From positions 1 to 50,130 of the forward strand of contig NZ_CAMGYZ010000024.1 of NCBI RefSeq assembly GCF_946151055.1: 50,130 bases of DNA, given 5' to 3'. Under the pieces are notes generated by a model that ran no database searches, had not been told where the DNA came from, and saw only the letters and a list, made by a program, of their open reading frames with translations. The DNA is from Bacillus sp. Marseille-Q3570. GTDB taxonomy: Bacteria > Bacillota > Bacilli > Bacillales > Fictibacillaceae. Of this stretch, positions 9,262-16,687 are shown piece after piece. How positions within the stretch are numbered: the first letter of the stretch is position 1; every line of letters starts with the position of its first letter. A program made the position numbers and the translations under genes.

Positions 9262-10308
9262 TTATTCCTTACCTTCGAGTCTCAATTCCCGTAGTTGGAC
9301 GGCACCTTGCTTTTTCAATGGGGTAAACTGTTTCTCTTCTGAAACTAGATTCACCATTCCGGTTTCAGATTTTACTGGCTTATGGTCGACCCTCCAGTTT
9401 TCCGTAACCGTTTTGATTCCTTCTAGCATGAAATTCATTGCAAGGATCGTCAGTGCAAAGAAAATGATTGGAACAAGTACAATCCACGGACTAACAGTCA
9501 AGTGCCTCATCCCGTCCCCAATCAAACCAGACCACTCATATGAAATCGACTGAGGTGGATCACGATATAGCGGATCGAAACTCATATTGGTTCCTCCAAA
9601 GAATACTTTGAAGAATCCAAGGTGAGCTAAAACAAGCATCGTTTGTACAAGTTGTTGCATGAAGATGATCCATAGTTGCGGTTGGATATGTGGTCTCACA
9701 TGTTTCCAGAGAATATGGAGCCTGCTCCCGCCGATTATCCTAGCTCCATCGATGAACTCGTGATTATAGATCCTTCCCATCTCATTCCCGATCAGAATCG
9801 ACGTCGGAGGGACCGCTATGAGAGCGAGAATGATCACCTCGATCCAAACACGTTCCCAAAACGTATAATCAAATCCAGTAGGAATTTCAACCAGGAATGG
9901 GGTCAATATGAATAACGCAAGCAACGTGACCGGTACATAGTTGAACACGTCCACGACCCAGGTCACATACTTCCTGAACCTGAAAAAATAAGCCCCATAC
10001 AAAATACCGAAAACCATAGAGGTCAGTAACCGGATGAATGCGATCAATACAGCGAAACCGATCGTATATTTCGCTCCTGCCGAAATCAAGTGAGTCATGT
10101 GGAACCCTTGTACATTCGTTCCCAGTGGAATATCTAATCTTGGCGCGACCGGTGAACCTTCTACCGCTCTTCCATCTTCGTAACGTATTTGTGTTTGTGT
10201 AATCTGATTATCCCATACGAACGTATGTAGCAAACTGATCGTGCATAAACCAATAATGAAGATGAAGCCGATCAGGAAATAGCCATTCTTAAAGAGTCTT
10301 TTGAGCAT
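9262..10308 (-). CDS. ABC transporter permease, DppC/OppC-like
   Basis: A 348-residue inner-membrane protein with an N-terminal membrane anchor, an extracellular loop (residues ~30-80) and about five further membrane spans. The ATPase-coupling EAA loop is EFIDGARIIGGSRLHILWKH, with the C-terminal part of the loop in HVRPHIQP. This is the OppC/DppC type used for peptide or nickel import. The ATG directly abuts the stop of the upstream permease (TAGATG). No ATP-binding or substrate-binding protein gene is in the window, so the partner ATPase must be encoded elsewhere. The C-terminal hydrophilic tail is unusual. Substrate unknown. Confidence 0.8.
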   Translation of the reverse strand: MLKRLFKNGYFLIGFIFIIGLCTISLLHTFVWDNQITQTQIRYEDGRAVEGSPVAPRLDIPLGTNVQGFHMTHLISAGAKYTIGFAVLIAFIRLLTSMVFGILYGAYFFRFRKYVTWVVDVFNYVPVTLLALFILTPFLVEIPTGFDYTFWERVWIEVIILALIAVPPTSILIGNEMGRIYNHEFIDGARIIGGSRLHILWKHVRPHIQPQLWIIFMQQLVQTMLVLAHLGFFKVFFGGTNMSFDPLYRDPPQSISYEWSGLIGDGMRHLTVSPWIVLVPIIFFALTILAMNFMLEGIKTVTENWRVDHKPVKSETGMVNLVSEEKQFTPLKKQGAVQLRELRLEGKE

Positions 10309-11178
10309 CTACATCACGACCTTTTCATTCGTAAATCGTTCAAGCAGCCACTGACCTAATGCGAACAATAAAAAGATCGGAATGAAAGTCGCCAGCAAAC
10401 TCCATGCGAAAATGATCGGATTCAAGTAATCCAATAAAAAACGCATGATGCCATTGATATTGAAAATATATTCAAGGATCAGCAAGTTCGAAAGCATGAA
10501 CCAAATTACTGTTTTCGAGTAATTCAATATGCTCGCCAATGCATTTCGTAATACATGGATGATCAATATCTTTTTCGGGAGGACTCCTTTAGCCTTTGCC
10601 AATTCGACATATTGCTTCTCCAATTCCCCTTCCACAATTGAAATCATGACTTTGAAGTATTGAATCATCGGTAAAATGGCAAGACAAAAAATCGGCAATA
10701 TATAAATGGGTTCGCCAGGTAATGAGGCAATTTCAAATAGTAATAGTCCGGTCTTTTTATACAACCAAACGACGGTCAGCTGGCACATTATGATAATCAG
10801 GATATCTGGAAGGGATTCAAGGATGAATGTTCCAACTTTTATTTTTTTAATCCATTTTGCCGGGAGCAGCATCGTGATGAACGTCAAGAAGGCTGCCATG
10901 ATAAGGGCAAGTAAAATCGCACCCACAACTACGGTCACAGAATATGTGCCGATGTGAATAAGCTGCGGTAATAATTTTCGGTCAGTACCATCGGTGTTAT
11001 AGGTAACATCATGTATATTGAAAATACCGGAAATGACCTCACTGATGCTTTGGAAATACGCTAGCCAATTCAAGTGGAACGATCCCCCTGAAGGTAAAAG
11101 CGTCGGCAAACCGGCCATCAGTACGATTCCGATGACGATACATATGAAACGCAACATCTGGTTGCCAATGAATCTCAT
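10309..11178 (-). CDS. ABC transporter permease, DppB/OppB-like
   Basis: A 289-residue integral membrane protein with about six spans. The EAA loop reads ELAKAKGVLPKKILIIHVLR, as in OppB/DppB. It would form a heterodimer with the following OppC-like protein. GAGGGG precedes the ATG. It starts 45 bp after the anti-sigma gene and appears to be in the same transcript. Shorter and more divergent than usual peptide permeases, so the substrate cannot be guessed. Confidence 0.78.
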   Translation of the reverse strand: MRFIGNQMLRFICIVIGIVLMAGLPTLLPSGGSFHLNWLAYFQSISEVISGIFNIHDVTYNTDGTDRKLLPQLIHIGTYSVTVVVGAILLALIMAAFLTFITMLLPAKWIKKIKVGTFILESLPDILIIIMCQLTVVWLYKKTGLLLFEIASLPGEPIYILPIFCLAILPMIQYFKVMISIVEGELEKQYVELAKAKGVLPKKILIIHVLRNALASILNYSKTVIWFMLSNLLILEYIFNINGIMRFLLDYLNPIIFAWSLLATFIPIFLLFALGQWLLERFTNEKVVM

Positions 11179-11223
11179 ATAAACCCCTCTTTTCTCCCCA
11201 CCCAGAAAATCTAAAAAATCTCT

Positions 11224-11868
11224 CTATTCACCCACCCACGTTATATGATCTTGATTTGTGGATTTGACTCCGCGTAATAATGATTGTTGAGTTTGTGTAT
11301 GATCATAGATTCCTTTGTGGTCGAAATTCTCGACGATTGTGATATCGACCGTATAATCATTCCACGGAGCACCGATTTTGTTCAATTCTTCTTTATGTTG
11401 ATACAGTTCAGATCCCTTGTAGAACATCTTTTCAACGGTTTTTTTTATATCGGATTCACTTGCATTTGGAATAACCTTGATATTTAACAGTACATATTTT
11501 TCATTCTTTGAAACAGAAACATATTCAATCGTTTTATTTTCTTCTTTTGCGATATGTGAAACGCGATTCAATAAGGGTAGACTTGTCACTTCTCTACCTG
11601 TGTCCATTTGTTGAAGGAGATCACCTTCACTTCGATCTTTTTGTTGGGGCGGTTGCAAAATGAAACTGATTGAAAAGACCAGCAGAAAAAGACAAACGGA
11701 TATACTTAACGCAGGCTTCATCATCCACATATATGTTTGGATGAATGACGGTTTTTGCTGCTCACGAATACGTTTCATGATATTCTGCTTTTTTTCTTCT
11801 GAAAATCGTTTCTTTTGATACACAGATTTTTCCATGATCTTATGTAGATTTTTCAGCTTATCTTCCAT
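11224..11868 (-). CDS. Probable membrane anti-sigma factor
   Basis: A 214-residue protein with a charged cytoplasmic N-terminus (about 60 residues), one transmembrane segment (PALSISVCLFLLVFSISFIL) and a ~130-residue outside domain. It overlaps the ECF sigma gene by 11 bp and has GGGAGG before the ATG, the usual sigma/anti-sigma layout. There is no HxxxCxxC zinc motif, so it is not a standard ZAS-domain anti-sigma. The call rests on context and topology; the sequence family is not recognised. Confidence 0.6.
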   Translation of the reverse strand: MEDKLKNLHKIMEKSVYQKKRFSEEKKQNIMKRIREQQKPSFIQTYMWMMKPALSISVCLFLLVFSISFILQPPQQKDRSEGDLLQQMDTGREVTSLPLLNRVSHIAKEENKTIEYVSVSKNEKYVLLNIKVIPNASESDIKKTVEKMFYKGSELYQHKEELNKIGAPWNDYTVDITIVENFDHKGIYDHTQTQQSLLRGVKSTNQDHITWVGE

Positions 11869-12442
11869 CCGCTTCCTCCCCTTTCTCAAATTGTACGCGT
11901 AGTAATTTCCTCGCCTGGAACAATCGAGACTTTAATGTGGAAGTCTTTATATGGAGCAGTTCGCTTATTTCGTTTAGAGACATTTCTTCTTGATAAAATA
12001 AAATGATCAATTCACGATATTTAAGCGGTAATTGTAAGATCGAATCAGCTAGTTGTTTATATTCATCCTCTACGATAAGGCGGAGTTCCGGAGTTTGATC
12101 GTTACTTTCTTGTTTGAAAAAAGTGAATGGATTCGCGAACCATATATTTCGGTGAGCCCAGCTTTTCAAATGATCTTTACATCGATTCACAGTGATCTTA
12201 TATAGCCAATTCTTCAATGAACCTTCCCCGCGAAAGGTTTCAAGCTTCGAATAACAGGTAATGAATACTTCTTGTACGATATCCTCTGCTTTCCCCCAGT
12301 CCTTTACATATGTATAAGCCACACGGGTCAAACGGTCTCCGAAGTAATCAACAACCTCTTCCATTATCTCTTCTTTATGTAAACGAAGGCTTTCTAAACT
12401 GAACGTTTGCTTTTCTTGCAGAACCTTACGGAAGTTTTCCAC
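11858..12442 (-). CDS. ECF-type RNA polymerase sigma factor
   Basis: A 194-residue sigma-70 family protein. Region 2 is clear (YVKDWGKAEDIVQEVFITCYSKL, then FRGEGSLKNWLYKITVNRCKDHL). Region 4 has LPLKYRELIILFYQEEMSLNEISELL and the recognition helix IKTSTLKSRLFQARKLL. There is no region 1 or 3, hence ECF class. The start is GTG, 7 bases after a strong AGGGGGAGG. A possible autoregulatory promoter lies at 12480-12504. Regulon unknown; the downstream permeases are the obvious candidates. Confidence 0.9.
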   Translation of the reverse strand: MENFRKVLQEKQTFSLESLRLHKEEIMEEVVDYFGDRLTRVAYTYVKDWGKAEDIVQEVFITCYSKLETFRGEGSLKNWLYKITVNRCKDHLKSWAHRNIWFANPFTFFKQESNDQTPELRLIVEDEYKQLADSILQLPLKYRELIILFYQEEMSLNEISELLHIKTSTLKSRLFQARKLLRVQFEKGEEADGR

Positions 12443-12479
12443 TTTTGACCCTCCCCCTAAATCGACCTTTCCTTATATA

Positions 12480-12504
12480 GACGAATAAACACTTGATCGG
12501 TTGA
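12480..12504 (-). promoter_or_regulatory. Possible ECF-type promoter upstream of the sigma gene
   Basis: Minus strand TCAACC (12504-12499), 15-bp spacer, CGTC (12483-12480). ECF sigma factors commonly use an AAC-containing -35 and a CGTC or CGTA -10 and often control their own gene. The match is short, so this is an inference. Confidence 0.35.
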
Positions 12505-12581
12505 TAATTTTTTGAACATTTTTACATTCGCTGTTACTTAGAGTGTAGCATACTACTTATAGCCTAATTTGAATTGCACAT

Positions 12582-12613
12582 AAAAAAAGCTGCTGCAGAC
12601 AGATTGCAGCAAC
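12582..12613 (-). terminator. Terminator after lipoprotein gene 12629-13183
   Basis: Minus strand hairpin TTGCTGC / GCAGCAG with a TTTTTTT tail. Confidence 0.75.
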
Positions 12614-12628
12614 TTTTCTCGTTCAGGT

Positions 12629-13183
12629 TTATTCTGTTTCATTGATGAATTCTGGTTTTTCAAGACCAAGTGATTCGTAGATTGAACCAAGTGCTCCTTT
12701 AAATTCTGTCAAAATGTTCTCCGATGCCGTTTTCGCTTTAACTAACGCTGCATTTGTATCTTCATTATCGAGGTCGTCACTTCGGGCGTCAAATCGATCA
12801 GCCAGATTATCAAGGGACTGATTCAAATCTTCACTATAAGATTCAAGCTCTGCAGGTATGTTCATGTTCCTAAGTTCTTCTGCCAACTTCTGGCTGGATT
12901 GAGAAGCTTCATTTTTCAAAGCTTGCAATTCTTCATTGCTTACATTTTCTGTTTTCTCTTCAACAGTCTGGGCGAATTCTTCAAAATCATCATCGTATTC
13001 ATTGATTAACGAACTTACCTCTTTTTGAAAGTCTTCGAGTGATGCTTTCACCTTCTTCTCATCTACTTGGATTTCATTATCTTCTGAATTTCCAGTATTG
13101 TTTCCTTCTTCACTTGAACATGCAGATAATATGAGGGCACTGACAAAACAACTCAAGAGAAGAAGCCAGAATTTCTTATTCAT
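12629..13183 (-). CDS. Lipoprotein, acidic helical, unknown function
   Basis: A 184-residue secreted lipoprotein: signal peptide with lipobox LSAC near residue 22, then an acidic Asn/Gly/Ser linker and an all-helical domain rich in Glu, Asp, Leu and Ala. ATG at 13183 lies 8 bases after GGAGG; an adjacent ATG at 13186 is also possible. The segment LRNMNIPAELESYSEDLNQSL matches IRGMEIPEELSQYKEDLQTAL in the next lipoprotein, so the two are paralogs. Each has its own terminator. Family not recognised. Confidence 0.8.
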   Translation of the reverse strand: MNKKFWLLLLSCFVSALILSACSSEEGNNTGNSEDNEIQVDEKKVKASLEDFQKEVSSLINEYDDDFEEFAQTVEEKTENVSNEELQALKNEASQSSQKLAEELRNMNIPAELESYSEDLNQSLDNLADRFDARSDDLDNEDTNAALVKAKTASENILTEFKGALGSIYESLGLEKPEFINETE

Positions 13184-13260
13184 CATCTTCACCTCCAATC
13201 AACTTATCTACAAAGTTCATTCCTTATCCCTGTCATTATTAAACAAAAGGTTTAGGATAT

Positions 13261-13292
13261 AAAATAAAACCACCTATCAACAGATAGATGGT
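13261..13292 (-). terminator. Terminator after lipoprotein gene 13306-13857
   Basis: Minus strand hairpin ACCATCTATC / GATAGGTGGT followed by TTTATTTT. Confidence 0.8.
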
Positions 13293-13305
13293 CAAATGGA
13301 TATAA

Positions 13306-13857
13306 CTATTCTAATTCAGACTTGAAGACAGGTGCTAATAGATCGAGTTCTTCAAATGGTTTACCGAATTTCTTTTCGAAGCTTGCGAACAATTCCTCTG
13401 CTTCTGCTTGCCCATTTTCAGTCACTTCAAGTGATGCATTTTCTGCACGCTTTTCATAAGACTGGGCAGCATCTTCAAGTGCAGTTTGAAGATCTTCTTT
13501 GTATTGAGATAGCTCTTCGGGAATTTCCATTCCTCGAATTGCTTCCGCAGCTTTTGGACCAGCCTCTTGTGCAGTTTTCAGAGCAGCTTGAGCTTCCTCT
13601 TCTGATAGTTTCTCTTCCTCAGCGACTTCCGGGTCGTTCATTTGTGCTTTGACTGATTCAAATTCTGCAAACGGTTTATGATTTTCTTTCAAGACATTGA
13701 TCACTTCAAGTTGGAAATCCAATAGGTGAGATTTCAATTCATTTTTATCAATTTTTTCTCCACCCTCATTTTTTGTTCCGTTTGCTGAATCATCGTTTCC
13801 GCAAGCCGAAGCGAACATAATTAAAAAGAGCATTGAAAAAGCTAAAAGTTTCTTCAT
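13306..13857 (-). CDS. Lipoprotein, acidic helical, paralog of neighbour
   Basis: A 183-residue lipoprotein with signal peptide and lipobox ASAC (Cys near residue 19), then a Lys/Asp/Glu-rich helical domain. It shares layout and the (I/L)RxMxIPxELxxYxEDL block with the 12629-13183 product. GGGGG lies before two successive ATG codons; the second (13857) has the better spacing. It is divergent from the lipoprotein gene at 13996. Function unknown. Confidence 0.8.
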   Translation of the reverse strand: MKKLLAFSMLFLIMFASACGNDDSANGTKNEGGEKIDKNELKSHLLDFQLEVINVLKENHKPFAEFESVKAQMNDPEVAEEEKLSEEEAQAALKTAQEAGPKAAEAIRGMEIPEELSQYKEDLQTALEDAAQSYEKRAENASLEVTENGQAEAEELFASFEKKFGKPFEELDLLAPVFKSELE

Positions 13858-13995
13858 CATTTATCCCCCTTATGTAGTTTACTAGCATGTGATAGTGTAA
13901 CGGAATTGGAATTGTTTGTAAATTAGTTAATCTATTCAAAATTATCAGGAAACGGGTCAGGACTCTGAAACGTCTATAGAGAAAAGAGGTGTGCT

Positions 13996-14450
13996 ATGAA
14001 ACCATTAGTCAAAAACTTCATTCTTCTCTTAGTTTGTCTAGGATTATCAGGGTGCAGGGGAAATTTATTTTTTATTTCGGATCAAGCAGAATTAAACCCG
14101 CCAGAGGCTGTTGTTTTAATTGGAGAAAAAGAAATCCTGCATAAAAAAGGGTCTTTCTGTTGGCAGTCAGACGGACAAGGGGTATGTGCCGATACAGCCG
14201 GAGCTGAAGAGTTGACAAGTGATACAAATCCTACAACTGTACCGAAAGACAGCTTGGTTAAAATCAACTATGAAGAAAAACCAAGCGACATCAATGTTAT
14301 ATTTTTAAAAGAGGAACTGAATACGATAAGTTCAGCAACAAATATGATTTCAAAGTGCCTTCTGAACCCGGAATTTATGTAGTCGATGTACTTGCAAGGT
14401 GGAAAGATCGAGGCGATCAGTATATTGCATTCAAAGTTAAAGTGGAATAG
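13996..14450 (+). pseudogene. Lipoprotein gene with apparent -1 frameshift
   Basis: The frame from 13996 (AGAGGTG before the ATG) starts with a signal peptide and lipobox LSGC, continues with a beta-rich domain to INVIFLK, then runs out of phase and stops at 14382. In the -1 frame the protein continues sensibly (RGTEYDKFSNKYDFKVPSEP, then GIYVVDVLARWKDRGDQYIA) to a TAG at 14450, giving about 150 residues. The switch point is TTT TTA AAA G (14302-14311), a canonical slippery heptamer T TTA AAA in the right phase. It may be a lost or gained base in the T5A4 tract, a sequencing error, or real recoding. Family not recognised. Confidence 0.65.
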
Positions 14451-14499
14451 CATTGATAGTATTGTTTCATGTGGAACAAAATAATTGTAGCAAGAATAC

Positions 14500-14532
14500 A
14501 AAAAAGTTCATGTGTCTTAAAGCCACCTGAAC
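14500..14532 (-). terminator. Stem-loop with T tract, orphan
   Basis: Minus strand arms GTTCAGGTG / CACATGAAC (one mismatch) followed by TTTTTT. No minus-strand gene lies directly upstream, so its use is unclear; it may limit antisense transcription into the lipoprotein gene. Confidence 0.35.
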
Positions 14533-14575
14533 CCTTTATCCGCCTTGTTTTTCCTTAATTTACCTCAAATTGCTT

Positions 14576-14605
14576 TGAATAAAAAAATCACCTCTATTCA
14601 TACTA
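14576..14605 (+). promoter_or_regulatory. Sigma-G promoter of the SASP gene
   Basis: TGAATA (14576-14581), 17-bp spacer, CATACTA (14599-14605). This equals the consensus for the forespore sigma factor sigma-G, which drives SASP genes. The ATG is 55 bp downstream of the -10. Confidence 0.8.
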
Positions 14606-14659
14606 AACTCAAGTGGTAAATACCTCCACTTACTCCTAGTAGAATAGAGGTGAATTGAC

Positions 14660-14854
14660 ATGGCACAAAACAACAACCAACAACTAGTTGTTCCTGGAGC
14701 ACAAGCAGCGATCAACGCTATGAAAACTGAAATCGCTTCAGAATTTGGTGTACAACTTGGACCAGACACTAGCTCTCGCCAAAACGGTTCTGTAGGTGGA
14801 GAGATCACTAAGCGTCTAGTTCAACAAGCGCAAGCTCAATTAGGCGGACGTTAA
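14660..14854 (+). CDS. Alpha/beta-type small acid-soluble spore protein
   Basis: A 64-residue DNA-binding protein that coats spore DNA and protects it from UV and other damage, then is degraded by GPR at germination. Family segments are clear: [23 protein letters not shown] with the [11 protein letters not shown] cleavage site, and the second helix [23 protein letters not shown] lies before the ATG, a sigma-G promoter upstream and a strong terminator downstream, so it is monocistronic. Many paralogs exist per genome, so no letter symbol is given. Confidence 0.97.
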   Translation: MAQNNNQQLVVPGAQAAINAMKTEIASEFGVQLGPDTSSRQNGSVGGEITKRLVQQAQAQLGGR

Positions 14855-14893
14855 TCTCACGTCTATCTTGCTAGCGCCTCCTCTTGGGCAAAA

Positions 14894-14930
14894 GGGTCTT
14901 CCTTATCATAAGGGAGATCCTTTTTATTTT
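14894..14930 (+). terminator. Terminator of the SASP gene
   Basis: Hairpin GGGTCTTCCTTAT / ATAAGGGAGATCC followed by TTTTTATTTT. Confidence 0.85.
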
Positions 14931-14966
14931 CAGGCTGTTTTCGTTGTTGCTCTTTAAAGTCGTTCA
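14931..14966 (+). repeat. Fragment of long intergenic repeat
   Basis: CAGGCTGTTTTCG, then TTGTTGCTCTTTAAAGTCGTT, matches the first ~40 bp of the repeat at 4090-4440 with a small deletion. The rest of the repeat is absent here. Confidence 0.55.
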
Positions 14967-15185
14967 AAAAAACAATCTTTTAGAAAAGAGCCATTTTAAA
15001 CAATATTCCATCACTTCGAAATTGTGGTAGTAGTTGAAGGATTAAAATTGATGACTTCTAAGACTATCGGTGTTCCGATCAATAAAGCATCATCTCCAGG
15101 TGGAATCGTAATGGTCAAAGTTCCAACACCTGTTGTGCCCGGAGTGTACCTTTATTCGATACAAGAAAATAATAAGACAAGGTGA
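14958..15185 (+). pseudogene. Possible decayed gene fragment
   Basis: An open stretch with no good start reads protein-like in its last part (EIVVVVEGLKLMTSKTIGVP, then VMVKVPTPVVPGVYLYSIQE). The VKVP..PGVY pattern resembles the end of the frameshifted lipoprotein at 13996-14450 (FKVPSEPGIYVVDV). It may be the tail of a lost gene, but chance is not excluded. The rest of the 390-bp gap holds the repeat fragment and terminators. Confidence 0.25.
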
Positions 15186-15199
15186 AATTCTCCCTTGTC
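15164..15199 (-). terminator. Terminator after the small membrane protein gene
   Basis: Minus strand hairpin GACAAGG / CCTTGTC followed by TTATTATTTTC, 45 bp after the stop at 15245. Confidence 0.7.
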
Positions 15200-15244
15200 C
15201 TGTGAATAATTTGAAATTATGTCTATTTGAAATACTCGAATACT

Positions 15245-15514
15245 TTAAGATGTCTTCTTCTTTTTGTGACGTACGATTTGTACGAAGAAGGAAATTATGA
15301 ATGTGATGATCACTAAACTCACTAAGATTTTTTCTTTATGTGTGTACAGTTCAACCACTCTTTTGAAAAACAGATCTCCTTTTTGTACTGCATATAGAGG
15401 ACCATTGTAACCGTACACTTCATAGATGATCAGATATCCAATAATATTTAACGTAGAAAATGTGATACAAGAAAGTATGACGAATAAATAGCAACGTTTT
15501 AGAATCAACCCCAT
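15245..15514 (-). CDS. Small membrane protein, unknown
   Basis: An 89-residue protein with two transmembrane segments (about residues 9-30 and 64-80), a central outside loop with Tyr and Gly, and a basic tail RHKKKKTS. AAGGAG lies 6 bases before the ATG and a terminator follows, so it is likely a real monocistronic gene. I do not recognise the family. It lies outside the island, just beyond the displaced tRNA terminator. Confidence 0.65.
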   Translation of the reverse strand: MGLILKRCYLFVILSCITFSTLNIIGYLIIYEVYGYNGPLYAVQKGDLFFKRVVELYTHKEKILVSLVIITFIISFFVQIVRHKKKKTS

Positions 15515-15581
15515 AGGTACTCCTTAGCTTTGAAAACTTTATTTCACTCTATCATGTTAAGGTAAAGTTTTCCATATGAAA

Positions 15582-15622
15582 TAAAAAAATAAAACGCCTT
15601 CCCTTGTGTACTGGAATGCGTT
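15582..15622 (-). terminator. Terminator, probably the original one of tRNA-Arg
   Basis: Minus strand hairpin AACGCATTCC / GGAAGGCGTT (one mismatch) followed by TTATTTTTTTATTT. It lies 29 bp past the displaced 3' half of tRNA-Arg at 15651-15698. Before integration it would have ended the tRNA-Arg transcript. Confidence 0.7.
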
Positions 15623-15650
15623 CTTCTATCAGTATTTATATTTATCTTAA

Positions 15651-15698
15651 TGGCGGCCCCGGCAGGAATCGAACCTGCGACGCACGGTTTAGGAAACC
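15651..15698 (-). repeat. att site, distal copy (tRNA-Arg 3' half)
   Basis: Identical to positions 29580-29627 except one base (GATTCC here, GATCCC in the intact tRNA, within the T-arm). It includes the encoded CCA, T-arm, variable region and part of the anticodon arm, then identity stops at GGAAACC. This is the displaced original 3' end after integration. Confidence 0.9.
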
Positions 15699-15802
15699 CT
15701 TGTAAGGTTGTTGTTATATTAAGTGATATATCGTTATATTTGCCCATAATCAAGAATTTTTATGATTTTTATTGAGAGTTTTAAAAGGATTTTTGCGAAT
15801 TT

Positions 15803-15820
15803 GTCCCCAACTTGTCCCCA
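15803..15820 (+). promoter_or_regulatory. Possible integrase arm-type sites, left end
   Basis: Two GTCCCCA heptamers 11 bp apart (15803-15809, 15814-15820), 105 bp inside the left att core. The same pair with the same spacing and orientation occurs near the right core (29493-29510). One-turn spacing suits arm sites of a tyrosine integrase. The rest of 15699-16077 has no gene I can support. Confidence 0.5.
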
Positions 15821-16077
15821 CCGTTTATAACTTCTAAAACCCCTTTGGTAAATTAAGGTCATTACTTAAGGTTACGATTTGTTTCCAATAATACAGGGTA
15901 CTTTATTAACAAGTAGATGGAAAAGAGCATAATTTTATATACTGAAGTGATTAAACACACATAAGTTTGGAGAACCTGTTGTAAACATAAGTTATAAGGT
16001 TCTTGTTGATTGTCCTCAATTCTTATGGTAAAGTTTGTAATACGAACTTGTGCTTAGGAAGGAGGATGATTGGCGCT

Positions 16078-16377
16078 ATGACGATGACCAAATTTAGAAC
16101 TGTTAACCCGTCATTTAAAAACCAAAGGATCGGTAATATTACCAAAGCCACACTTAAAGGGGCGGTTCAAGTGGTTGCTAGACGTGAGCCAAGCATTGAA
16201 GAAATTGAAAAGATGTTAGGTATTGATCAAGTGCGACCAATTCAATTAACTCCTTCTGATGCTGAAGACATGATGGAAAAAGAAGAAGAGTTAAGGGAAT
16301 GGTATGAAGATGACCTCAAGGAACTCTATAGGGAAACGCTTGCAGAAGAAGGTTCAGGAAGCGATCAAGAACGCTGA
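16078..16377 (+). CDS. Putative antitoxin of a MazF-like pair
   Basis: About 99 residues, basic at the N-terminus (MTMTKFRTVNPSFKNQRIGN), very acidic at the C-terminus (MMEKEEELREWYEDDLKELY). The gene overlaps the next one by 74 bp in another frame. A charged small protein just upstream of a MazF-like toxin is the usual antitoxin layout, but I do not recognise a known DNA-binding fold. AAGGAGG is at 16059-16065; the ATG at 16078 is 12 bases away, while one at 16066 is too close, so the start is uncertain. An imperfect direct repeat lies upstream (15959-16003). Confidence 0.5.
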   Translation: MTMTKFRTVNPSFKNQRIGNITKATLKGAVQVVARREPSIEEIEKMLGIDQVRPIQLTPSDAEDMMEKEEELREWYEDDLKELYRETLAEEGSGSDQER

Positions 16378-16687
16378 GCACGGTGAGTTTTTTTGGGCTA
16401 AATGGACTACTGGAGATGGTTTTTTAAGAGATTCCCCTTGTCTAGTACTTAGTAAACACAGGGATGTTCATGATGAAATTATCATTCTTAAGTGTACTTC
16501 GCAAAATGCAAAATCAAACTTTGATGTCCCCGTTACTATTAAGAACAGGACTGTATATGTCCGAACAAACAAAATTTACACTATTCAAAGGGATCAATTA
16601 ACTAACCCACTTAAAGGAAATTTTAGCCCAGCTGGTTACACAACGGTTATAGAAAAAGTAAAAGAAGCTCAAAATATCGAACAGTAA
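16304..16687 (+). CDS. PemK/MazF-like toxin (putative mRNA interferase)
   Basis: Up to 127 residues. From residue ~28 it reads GEFFWAKWTTGDGFLRDSPCLVLSKHRD, then IIILKCTSQN, DVPVTIKNRTVYVRTNKIYT and IQRDQL. This follows the strand order of MazF/PemK proteins (G-x-hydrophobic-W start, RPxLVLS-like strand, (V/I)xxLTSQ-like strand, SYVRxxQIxTI-like strand). MazF enzymes cut single-stranded RNA. The conserved Arg of classical MazF is not certain here. The start may be downstream of the listed ATG. A perfect terminator follows. Confidence 0.55.
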   Translation: MKMTSRNSIGKRLQKKVQEAIKNAEHGEFFWAKWTTGDGFLRDSPCLVLSKHRDVHDEIIILKCTSQNAKSNFDVPVTIKNRTVYVRTNKIYTIQRDQLTNPLKGNFSPAGYTTVIEKVKEAQNIEQ

